Shown here: in pieces, positions 40,897-49,853 of the stretch
Layout of the letters: each line of letters begins with the position of its first letter
Position numbering within the stretch: the first letter of the stretch is position 1
Source: Aptenodytes patagonicus
Lineage: Eukaryota > Chordata > Aves > Sphenisciformes > Spheniscidae
Direction of reading: 5' to 3'
NCBI RefSeq assembly: GCF_965638725.1
Contig: NC_134949.1
Coordinates: 42,870,151-42,934,150 of the forward strand
Length of the DNA stretch: 64,000 nt
The notes under the pieces: generated by a model
What the model saw: only the letters and a program-made list of their open reading frames with translations
What the model was told of the DNA's origin: nothing
The model's database searches: none
Program-made: the position numbers and the translations under genes

Positions 40897-41445
40897 TGTC
40901 CTGGTGTCCTGGTTTTGGCGGGGACAGAGTTAATTCTCTTCCTAGTAGCTGGTACAGTGCTGTGTTTTGGATTTAGGATGAGAACAATGTTGATAACACA
41001 CCGATGTTTCAGTTGTTGCTAAGCAGTGCTTACACTAGTCAAGGACTTTTCAGCCTCCCATGCCCTGCCAGCGAGAAGCTGGGAGGGGGCAGAGCCAGGA
41101 CAGCTGGCCCAAACTGGCCAGAGGGACATTCCATACCATGTGACGTCATGCTCAGTATATGAACTGGGGGGAGTTGGCCAGGGAGGGGTGACCGCTGCTC
41201 GGGAACTGGCTGGGCATCGGTCGGCGGGTGGTGAGCAATTGCGCTGTGCATCACTTGCTTTGTATATTCTTCTATTATTATTAATTACTATTTTACTTTG
41301 TCCTATTTGAATTATTAAACTGTTTTTATCTCAACCCACGAGTTTTCTCACTTTTACCCTTCTGATCTTCTCCCCCATCCCACCAGGGGGGAGTGAGCGA
41401 GTGGCTGCGTGGTGCTCGGTTGCTGACTGGGGTTAAACCACAACA
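40897..41445 (+). mobile_element. Second solo LTR of the same family, plus strand
   Basis: Alignable end to end with the 3,247-3,707 copy but in the opposite orientation and about 85 bp longer. The CRE palindrome is kept (41,141-41,148), the TATA box is altered (AGTATATGAAC, about 41,155-41,164), and ATTAAA is at 41,314-41,319. The terminus TGTCCTGG is duplicated in tandem (40,897 and 40,905). Taking the outer copy as the end, flanks are ATTAT and ACTAT, a one-mismatch 5-bp duplication. Confidence 0.88.
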
Positions 41446-42373
41446 ACTATGTAACTATTCTGTACTTTTTCCAGTACTGCATTGGTAATTAATAACTGCC
41501 TCAGAGTACTTCTGGTTTTAGGAAATGGATCCCATGCAGTTTATTTGCCTTATGAATATAATCCAGCTGTTTCTACAATGACTTTCCTTGCTCCAAAAGC
41601 CTAAATATAATCCTCATACATGATACCAGGCACGTATCAAGTCTAATGTTAAAATCTCAGTGGACGTAACTCTCATCTGGAGCTGCCTTTTCCCCACATA
41701 CACGGAGAAATCCCTGCCATGTGTTCACTCTCTGCATTTACATTTTAAGGTAATATTTAATCAGATGCTTCGCCTGGAAAATGAAGACACCCACTGAAAG
41801 TAGGTCATGATTATTATCAAAAGAAAGATCACCATGCTGGACTCTTTTACTGGGAATCTCAAAATAAGAACAGGTTAGACATTCTGTTTGGTAAAACAAT
41901 ACCTTTTTTAGAAGACCTTAAATGGAAGTATTATCTTTTACAGTGAGCTCTGCTGTAGGTGGCTTAGGATGCAGCCGCACAGGAAGCAATATTACTGATG
42001 TGCCCTTAATCCCGCACTGAACCAAAGCCTCAGTGTAACAGTTCTTTTATCTGCTGGTGATTTCATGAGAAATAAACTGTCTGCTGAACCAGCAGGAATG
42101 GTTTTCCTACGGAAAACCATCTTGTATTCTTTTTTTGTTTTTAAAAAGAGTGCTCTGCTCTATCTAACACAGGAATAAGCATCGCTTCCAAAGTCTAGTC
42201 TTCTATTGAATCATATAATAAAGTAGGAGCTACTATATATTAGATCTATTACATTTTTGCTATCATTATTTTTAGTTTTGGAATGCTAAAATTAAAATTC
42301 TTATTCCTGGAAGTAATTATTAGTTTAATATTATCAGAGGGAAGTAATTTGTATAATCCTAGATCCAAACATC

Positions 42374-42720
42374 TATCGCTCTCTACAACTACCTGAAAGG
42401 AGGTTGTAGCGAGGTGGGTGTTGGTCTCTTTTCCCAGGTAACAAGCAATAGGACAAGAGGAAACAGCCTCAAGTTGCACCAGGGGAGGTTTAGATTGGAC
42501 ATGAGGAAACATTTCTTCACCGAACAGGTTGTCAAGCACTGGAACAGGCTGCCCAGGGAAGTGGTTGAGTCACCAGCCCTGGGGGTATTTAAAAGACATG
42601 TAGAGGTGGCACTTTGGGACATGGTTTAGTGGTGGACTTGGCAGTGTTCAGTTTACGGTTGGACTCGATGATCTTAAAGGTCTTTTCCAACCTAAATGAC
42701 TCTATGGTTCTATTCTACGA
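42374..42720 (+). mobile_element. CR1 LINE fragment, related to the 24.8 kb copy
   Basis: Begins abruptly at CGCTCTCTACAACTACCTGA and follows the 24.8 kb copy base for base with a few dozen differences through the ORF2 tail and 3' UTR. Its tail is degenerate (GACTCTATGGTTCTATTCTA). The ORF2 remnant is still open for 71 codons from 42,414. Confidence 0.92.
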
Positions 42721-43539
42721 TGAACAGAATACAAATGATGCCTTACACAAAACGCTACTGCAAATTTATAATCATGTTAATTACAGCCAACATGTTTCCA
42801 AAGCTACTGTTTATGAATTCAGACATTACTCTCTTGATTTGTTCAGTCTTAATAGTAATAATGCGATAAATGGCATAGTATTTAATCTTTGGTTTTACTG
42901 GTGACAAAAGAAAAGTTTCTTAGATTTCAAGATAATTAAACTAAAGAGACTTTTGCAAGTGAACATTGAAAAAGTTTATCTCTTAACATGAGATTTAAAA
43001 GAACCTCACCAAAAAAGGGGACAGATTAACCTAAACAAGCTAGAAATAAATTTAGTAATCAAAAATGGAAGTCTCTACCGCTAACAGCAGATTTGTTACT
43101 TAACAAAAAGCAAATTAAGTACAGGCTCAGATGAACGCAATTCTAGTGAAGTCCAGGAGATATATGCAAGTGAAGAATTTAATCTCCCTTAATCTTCTCA
43201 CGTGGTATATGATTAATCACCCACCTGTAGACTCTGGAAGATGACTGTTATAAAGATAACAGAAACAATATAAAATTACCAGAGTTATGCCACTATACAG
43301 TTATGCTCCTAAACAGAATATTGCATTCCCCTACTCCCTCTTGCAAATGTGATTCAGTAGTGTGCGATTTGTGACACAACAGAATAATATTCTTTGTTGC
43401 GACTGGTTCCTATTAGCCATACTCTCTGTATAGCTGCCCAAAAGGCTAAAGGTCAGTCATCAACTAAGCATGGATGAAAATATAAAGCCATATTTAGGTT
43501 GCATAACTTCCGCTAAAGAAGTTAAGCAATACCCGTGTG

Positions 43540-43760
43540 GTAAACGGGGAGCTGGTGTCACCGGAGATCAACGAGAAGGGCCCGAGGAAGGTGCTGAGCG
43601 GTGAGCTGCCAGGGTTAGGCAATGGGGAAAGGCAGCTGGAGGAGCGCTGGGGAACAGAGGCTGTCTCGGTGCGGTCCCAGCACCGGTAAAAGCCTGTTGA
43701 GACTCGACCCCTGCCCAAATCGACTAATAAAAATGGTGTGTCCTTGTCATGTAAAAAGAT
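43540..43760 (+). other. GC-rich patch ending in AATAAA; possible LTR or transcript 3' end
   Basis: A GC-rich block in an otherwise AT-rich area, ending TGTTGAGACTCGACCCC, AATAAA at 43,726-43,731 and a GT-rich element (TGGTGTGTCC). This is the layout of a retroviral R/U5 or a polyadenylated transcript end. I could not match it to a named family. The minus-strand open frame across it (43,494-43,775) has no recognisable domain. Confidence 0.35.
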
Positions 43761-46466
43761 TATTCCCATTCTCAAGAGCTGTGTGCAGGATGCAGTTTCA
43801 ATCTAGTCTCGCTATACATTACTGCACACGTCTTAAAACCTGTTGGGTTTTTTTTAATTAAAAAAAAAAAAAACCACCTACCTGCCTGTATATGTGAATC
43901 TGCTACCTGACAAATGGGATTACCTTGCTTAAAATACACCTGCGCTCCTTGTGGCTGGGGTGAGTGCCTTTGAAATATTCTGATGAATTTCATGTGAGGT
44001 AGAATGTATGTTTGCTAGGGGCTGCAGAAAGGAGAGTTAAATGTCAAGATTTTTCTAAAACCAGTCTTTTAATTTCAGGCTATTACCACCAGTATCCCTG
44101 CACTTTACATCGTATTTCGAGTTTGGACCTGAGTCCGCATACGTGCCCACCTGCACCTGATTTTCACTTTGTGTGGAGGCCAATCCATATTTAGAAATAT
44201 AAAAATAATAGAATAATAGCACAAAATAGAAATAATTCTGGGAAACAGTGCAAGAAGAAAAACCCATAGGCTTTTGCAACCTTAGTGCATGCCCAAACAT
44301 ACCGCTCCCTGTGGTTTTGACTGAGTACACATATTCTTCCAAGCCACGCCAGGTAACCCCTTTGTCCCTGCCACTATGTCAAGAGAGCACTCTTAGAATC
44401 GTCCCCATTTGCCACCCGCCAAAGGGCAAGTAACATTTATATATAGCTTTAAAATTTGGGATAGCTACAAGACGTCATGAATAATTGCGTACCTGAGGCT
44501 TGGGTACCAAAGAGCAGTAACAGCCTGAGTAGGGTGACGGGGTAACCACAGCCTCTGCAATCGGGGGGCAGCTGCTGAAGCGGGTCAGAAACATCAGCAG
44601 AGGAGAAATGGCACCGACAGGACCGGAGCCGCAGCCCAGAACGCAGACTGCCGCCGCTTCTCAGGGCTACAAACAGCCTTTCTCTTAAAGAGTAGATGGG
44701 ACAGCAGCGATCCCAAAATATCTTCTAAGATTAGGTCGTGATTACGCTTCCAGGCTAATTATTGGAAAAGACTCCTAAAGATAAGGAGCTGAATCCAGAA
44801 GTAAATCTGCTCTTCTCCCCAACAGACTAAGTTAATGCCTTTTTTTCCTTGAGCCAGTGCACATCTCGTAATGCGCTTAGACTCCAGGACTGGAAACCAA
44901 ACAGCCATGTCCTGAACAAGCATCCAGCCCAGCAGTCCAGGACAAAGAAGGGACATTCCTCTCCGAGGGAAAGGCGTGCCATGTTCTCAGCTCGGCACAC
45001 AAAACAGGGAATCAGTAGTTCAAAAGGGAAAACTGATCATTCACAAAATAGAAAAGGACAGAGAAGTCAATGGAATATAGCACCTGACTCAATGAGCCTT
45101 CAGGCTCGAGAGGTTTCATCAGAAACAGGTCAGAAAAAGAAGTTTTATCAAATTGTCATTTTTAAATTCTCCCTTGTATCTCTGGCATACCAGAATAAGA
45201 GTTTTGTATTTCATAAAATTTTTGGACTTTCTTCTTCTCAATGATAAGAATGACACAATTTAAATCAAACAGCCAGAAGGCCGTTCACATAAAATATTTT
45301 TGTTTTAACCTTTTTCAAGGAACTGCAGTAAATCTGAAAGTGTGCAGATGTGCAAATGGTATAAAATAACGTGAAATGATACAGTAATCTCTTTATTTTA
45401 CCTGTATTTAGAGGACACCTAGCTTCAGAATACAAAAGCAGCTTCTGCAGACAACCCCCACTGCTGCCAGGCTTCACGGGCTCTGCGCCACAGTTGTTAG
45501 ACTACCACGAAGCAAATCATTAATCTTTGGCCAGCAAGCTGGTCAGCAGTTTGAACAGAGTATGCAGAAACTTGTGCAAGAGCAAAACCGTCTCGGTAGC
45601 TCATTACAAAGTCAAAATGCAGAAAACCAAGCGCCTGCTGAAGCGCCAGGGCTGATGGCTCCCGAGCGGCCCCGAGGCCATCCGGGCAAGCAGGGCACGC
45701 AGCTCCGAAACACCAGCTCTTCCCACAACAGAGATTTCTCTTTGCTCATACTGGACCTGTCACATCAAGCAGCTACCGAAAGCATGTGGTAACAGCAAGA
45801 ATGTGATTTTCTTTCCTCTCCTCCGTGTTTAATTCTCCCCCACCTCTGCACCCACCAAAAATGATTCTAAAAAAAGGAATTACTGTCCGTAGTCCTTCAT
45901 TAAAGAAATCACTCCAGTTTCAGTTTTCATATGCAGATGTCTGTAGGAGTGTATTAGTCAGGAAAAAAAAAATTACGACAATATTTTCTATTACCAAGAA
46001 TATATATAAAATTTCAACAGAAAGTTGTAGTCAAACGAAGCATTGCTGCCAAAACACCTGAAACAACTTTGGTAGGCAGACTCTTCCAAAGAAACTGAAA
46101 AAGGGAAAGCAACAGCATAAATTAATGGGAAAAAAATCTGATTTCCAGTTGTAATCATCTCAGGTATAGCAGATAAACATGATTTGTGCCTATGATTTTA
46201 AATATCCTCACTAAATTTTCTTTAATAGCAGATTTAAAAAAAAAATCCAGTTATTCTAAGTATTACACAATACTGGCAACGGCACACAGGGAACCAATGT
46301 GATACCGTTATCAGCTGCAGCTGTTCAGTTACCCAAAACCTCCCACACCAAACCAGAAGTTTTTAAGACACAGCAGAAAAGGAGGTATATCGACATCCAG
46401 GTGGTACTGAGCTTAAAGCAAATCGTATTAGGGTGAAAACCCTGTGGGGGGGAAAAAGAATAAAAG

Positions 46467-46487
46467 AACAAACAAACAAACAAAACC
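46467..46487. repeat. (AACA)n microsatellite
   Basis: About five AACA units followed by AAACCC. Confidence 0.85.
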
Positions 46488-47360
46488 CAGAACGAAATCC
46501 CAAATGATCGACGTCTGAACTGAAACATGTGTCTCAGGTTTTTCACACAAAACTGCATTATTGCCTGTGTAAACTTTTCCCACGATTACACAGCCTTTTA
46601 TAGTAGCACCACAGCTCAACCCAGGATAGTTAAAATGAACAGTTGTACTAAGTAACATCACATAAACTAGTTTGCCAGGGCAGACACCAGCCAGTCACGA
46701 TATGAAATTATTCTTAATTCTACTGGTTTGACTGAAGTGAACTCAATGGAAAACAAAAACGCTGCATCTCCTATCAAACGAGAAAATTCTTCATTGGGAT
46801 ATACCGCAGTGGCCTACCACTGCCTGCCCCAGCGCTGAACAGGCTAACAACAGTTCTATTTTTCCCATTATATTCAAAAACACAATATATACAAAAATAT
46901 TTTTGTTTACAATAACTTTCAATCCAGCCTATTATGAAGGCTAAAAGAACCCCTTGCTTACAACTTGCAAGTTCAGTGGCTAATGTCATACTGGCAACTT
47001 TTAACGTGCCAGGAAAACTAATCGCACCTAACTCGCATAAATACTCAAACCAAAAGAGGCAAAGTTCACCCTCGGCTAGAACGTACGCAGGATCCTCTGC
47101 ATGTGGATGGAAAAGGCATTGCAGATCTTCTGCAGTGGAAATCAGCTACCCCTTCTCATGTTTGAAACTTCCAGTTTGTGCTGTTGACAGCCCAGCTGTT
47201 CACAAATCTCAGCTGGCCAGCCTTTTTCCTCCTTTTCTTCTAAGAGGAACGAAGCATGTTAGGTCTCTGGGCCTAAAAAGAACCTTTAGTCTCTAGCACT
47301 GAATTTTGAGACACATCCATTTGACAAGAAGACACAGGAAAACACATAATCAAAACATTC

Positions 47361-47366
47361 TTTATT
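47361..47366 (-). terminator. BBS10: BBS10 poly(A) signal AATAAA
   Basis: A canonical hexamer on the gene strand, starting only 7 nt after the TGA stop and followed by a T/G-rich tract (TGTTTTGATTATGTG). This predicts a 3' UTR of a few tens of bases. More distal sites may also be used. Confidence 0.7.
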
Positions 47367-47373
47367 AACGATT

Positions 47374-49333
47374 TCAGAAGTCATCTTCTGAGTCATTATC
47401 CTCAATTGTTTGCAGAGGCCGCTTAACAGCAATTATTAAATCTATGGAGAGAAGCTCTGTAACACAATGAAGAACTGAAATGACTAACTGGTATTTGCAA
47501 TACACCAATTCTAAGCCTTTTTCATTCACAGGCAGTGGCTGATTTTTTCTGAGTGCGTTTATGGCTTTGAGAGAGAATTTGGTAAAGCTGTTTCGTTCTG
47601 TTGTCCCGTATAAGGACTTGGGAATACTTAGCAAAGCATCAGCAACTACGTTAGATATGACAGCTACCTCTGACTGCTGAAACTGTTTTGCATAGTACCG
47701 AATATAATAATGCAACAGGATTTCAAAGTAACCTCCTACTGGCAAAACTGATCCTGCTTCTATGAGGGAGTTGGAATAATTCTGTGCAATACTTACACAA
47801 CTCTCTTTGTGTTTGAATGGAACTATATTGCAACTTGTTTTCCCTAGACCTTTGCCAACATCTAGGCGTTCACATGCAGTGACTATATTAGCATTATGTG
47901 CTGCTGACACAGCAGCCCTGTAATTCTTTTGATTGTCCATAAGTAAATCACTTCTATAGTTCTCGTGCACGTCACCCGGATGCTCGCATTTTGCATGTGG
48001 TTTCTGTACGTCTCTCGAAGAGCCATCTCCTCTGGCGGCAACGTTGAATTCTTTGATGCACGAGATGGGATTTGAGGGTATTTGCAAACTTGTTTGCACA
48101 CATCCTGGATTTCCACTTCCCCGCAAGTCAGGGTCTACAGTTTGTGTCTCTGTTTCATCCCTGTGTGTTTTCAGTTGTCGTTCAGAAACCTGATTACTGT
48201 TACAAGAAATATCTTCTATTACGAGTTGCTTCTGAGTAGCTGAAGAATGCCAGCTGCAAACATCTGCGGCTTTGTTCTGGCTTTCACCTTCTGCTTTGCA
48301 TTCCTCCCTCTGATCAACTCTTTTATATAGCTGCTGCAGCATTGTAAATGCCCCTTGTAAAGCAGCAGCGTGTTGCTTATTAACACCGTCGACCGGCCCA
48401 CAAAGAATCAGGCAGTGGGGCTGAAAGGCACACACGCTGGTGAAGCCAATGTGAACACATCTCTTTGAGCCGAGCAGCAAGGGCTGGCAAAAGGTGGCCA
48501 CTGCGGCTTCGGTGATTTCTCTATACACGTTATCACCAAAAGGTGCATAAGCTGAGACCCCTGTGATTTCACAGATAAGGGCCACTTCTTCTGACGATAA
48601 GCACTCTACCACAGATACACCGTATAATTTTGCATAGTAGATAACTACTTCCTCTTGCTTCACGCTCGACAGTAACAGTTTGACGCTGTTGCTCTGCAAG
48701 TGTTTCATTAAGGCTTCCGTCCTCCTTGCGATCCAGCGTAGGGAGGCCTGATACCGACCCTCGGAGTCGACAACAAACTCGACGCCGGGGGCCGAGAGGG
48801 CGGGCCGGAGGGGCTCGGTGACGAGCACGGCCCGCAGGTCCCCGCCCGCCGGGCAGTAGGCCGCGAAGTCCCTGCGGAGGATGAGTCCGGGCAGGACCCT
48901 GGAGCTCGCCACGGGGAGGCCGGCCACGGCGGCGTGCAGCTCCGCGAAGCGGCGGCCGAGGAGGCGCAGCACCTGCGGGCGGGGGACGGCGGCCGGGGCG
49001 CAGCGGCGGCAGTACTCGCAGCAGAGCCGCGCCAGGCACCGCCGTTCGCCGGGCCCCAGCCGGCCGCCCAGGTAGGCCTCCAGCAGCGCCTCCAGGGCGC
49101 CCCCCTCCGCCTCCGCCTGCCGCCCGGGGAGAGCCGACAGCAGGTGCCCCCGCAGGCCCCGCGCCACGGCCCGCTCCAGCACCTGCGCCTCGAAGGCCCG
49201 CAGCGCCCGCCGCAGGCCGCCGCCGCCGCCCGCCGCCCGCAGGCCGCCCAGCACGCCGGCCAGCAGCACCACGAACGTCTTGGCGCCGTCCCCCGTCGCG
49301 GCGCGGTGGCTGCAGGCGCAGGCCGCCATCATC
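47374..49333 (-). CDS. BBS10: BBS10 exon 2 (coding part)
   Basis: It begins directly after acceptor CCCGCAG at 49,334, completes Arg62 and runs as one uninterrupted frame of 1,960 nt to the TGA at 47,376-47,374. It holds GDGAKT and all remaining chaperonin-like segments. Having one long second exon carry almost the whole protein is the usual BBS10 architecture. Confidence 0.96.
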
Positions 49334-49597
49334 CTGCGGGCACAGGGGCGGTTAGGCGGAACCGCGCCCCGCCCCGCCCCGCCCGTCCCCCCCCCCGCCC
49401 CCGCCGCGGTACCTGGCCGTCGGCGGCTCCAGGCTGAGCGCCTCCAGCAGGCGCCGCCCGTCCCGCGTGAGCAGCGCCTCGCCGGTGGGCCGCACCAGCA
49501 GCGCCCGCCCGCCCCGCGGCCCCAGGGCGCCGCGCACCGCGCCCGCCAGCGCCGCCGCCTCCTGCGCCAGCCGGCCCAGCTCCGGCCGCGCCGCCAT
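47374..49597 (-). CDS. BBS10: BBS10, chaperonin-like Bardet-Biedl syndrome protein (complete, 2 exons)
   Basis: BBS10 is a vertebrate group II chaperonin-like protein that works with MKKS/BBS6, BBS12 and CCT subunits to assemble the BBSome, the cargo coat of primary cilia. The coding sequence joins 49,597-49,413 to 49,333-47,374, giving 714 residues plus TGA; the human protein is 723. Features seen: an equatorial-type PTGEALLTRDGRRLLEAL segment (about residues 37-54), the nucleotide-binding motif GDGAKT at 76-81, the BBS10-like SSVKQEEVV and VVECLSSEEV stretches, a polar low-conservation insert in the second half, a returning equatorial block LPVGGYFEILLHYY, and an acidic C-terminus NDSEDDF. 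The start ATG at 49,597 has a strong Kozak context (GCC before, G after) and aligns with the family N-terminus. A longer single-exon reading starting near 49,602 is in the wrong frame upstream of exon 2. Roughly the first 250 residues are encoded by extremely GC-rich DNA, the rest by AT-rich DNA. Identity is secure from family knowledge. Confidence 0.96.
49334..49412 (-). other. BBS10: BBS10 intron 1, 79 bp, G-rich
   Basis: A minimal GT-AG intron. On the gene strand it has six or more runs of three or more G in its first 50 bases, a branch-point-like CCTAAC about 20 nt before the acceptor, and CCCGCAG at the 3' end. Retaining it would shift frame and bring an in-frame stop at about 49,352. 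Confidence 0.9.
49413..49597 (-). CDS. BBS10: BBS10 exon 1 (coding part)
   Basis: It encodes residues 1-61 plus two bases of codon 62 (phase 2). It begins MAARPELGRLAQ and ends EPPTA-AG at a donor GTACCG. Human BBS10 also splits after about 60 codons, in the same IARM/TARM context. An in-frame ATG lies 38 codons upstream (49,711) but has a poor start context and adds only low-complexity A/G/R/P residues, so it was not used. Confidence 0.93.
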
Positions 49598-49689
49598 GGC
49601 AACCGCCGCCCCGCCGGCCACCGCCGCGCCGCGCCCCGCCCCTTCCGCGCGCGTGGGCGGAGCTGCAGGGTTGCGCAGGCCGCCCCGGA

Positions 49690-49694
49690 CCAAT
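49690..49694 (+). promoter_or_regulatory. CCAAT box (inverted relative to BBS10)
   Basis: CCAAT in GGACCAATGGC, read as ATTGG on the BBS10 strand, 12 bp from the NRF1 palindrome and about 95 bp upstream of the ATG. GC boxes (GCCCCGCCCC) lie between it and the start codon. The cluster fits a TATA-less CpG-island promoter with start sites at about 49,610-49,680. Confidence 0.5.
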
Positions 49695-49705
49695 GGCTGC
49701 GGGAG

Positions 49706-49715
49706 GCGCATGCGC
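49706..49715. promoter_or_regulatory. NRF1-type palindrome GCGCATGCGC
   Basis: A perfect match to the palindromic NRF1 consensus, 109-118 bp upstream of the BBS10 ATG and inside the CpG island. NRF1 sites are typical of housekeeping and many ciliary-gene promoters. Function here is inferred. Confidence 0.6.
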
Positions 49716-49847
49716 GGGGGCTGGCGCGGCGCCGTGAGGAGAGACGGTAGCCCTGGGCCCGGCCCCGGGGGGACGGGAGGGGAGCGGGAGCCGGCCGAGC
49801 CGGGGGAGCGGCGCACAGAGCCGAGCGGCGTGGAGGTGCGACACGTC

Positions 49848-49853
49848 TTTATT
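49848..49853 (-). terminator. AATAAA hexamer inside the CpG island
   Basis: CCCCCAATAAAGACGTGTCG on the gene strand, a canonical signal followed within about 10 nt by a GT element, about 250 bp upstream of the BBS10 ATG. It may be the distal end of OSBPL8; it may also be unused. Confidence 0.4.

Larger units (their letters stand above)
42721..47360. other. Intergenic between the CR1 copy and the BBS10 3' end
   Basis: AT-rich flank of BBS10 with A-runs (43,858-43,873) and the GC-rich patch noted separately. Open frames such as 44,849-45,244 (plus) lack any family resemblance. Part may be alternative BBS10 3' UTR if the proximal poly(A) signal is skipped. Confidence 0.5.

Noticed and set aside
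44849..45244. 131-codon plus-strand open frame near the BBS10 3' end
   Set aside because: Lys/Ser-rich with an AT-rich tail, no family match, single-exon and unsupported.
49334..49602. Reading BBS10 as one exon of 742 codons from about 49,602
   Set aside because: The upstream portion starts at TTG, is out of frame with the true N-terminus, and encodes only Arg/Gly/Ala low complexity. Splicing 49,413 to 49,333 restores the family N-terminus and the conserved ARM junction.
49597..49711. Upstream in-frame ATG of BBS10 at 49,711
   Set aside because: Weak start context, overlaps the NRF1 palindrome, and would add 38 non-conserved residues.
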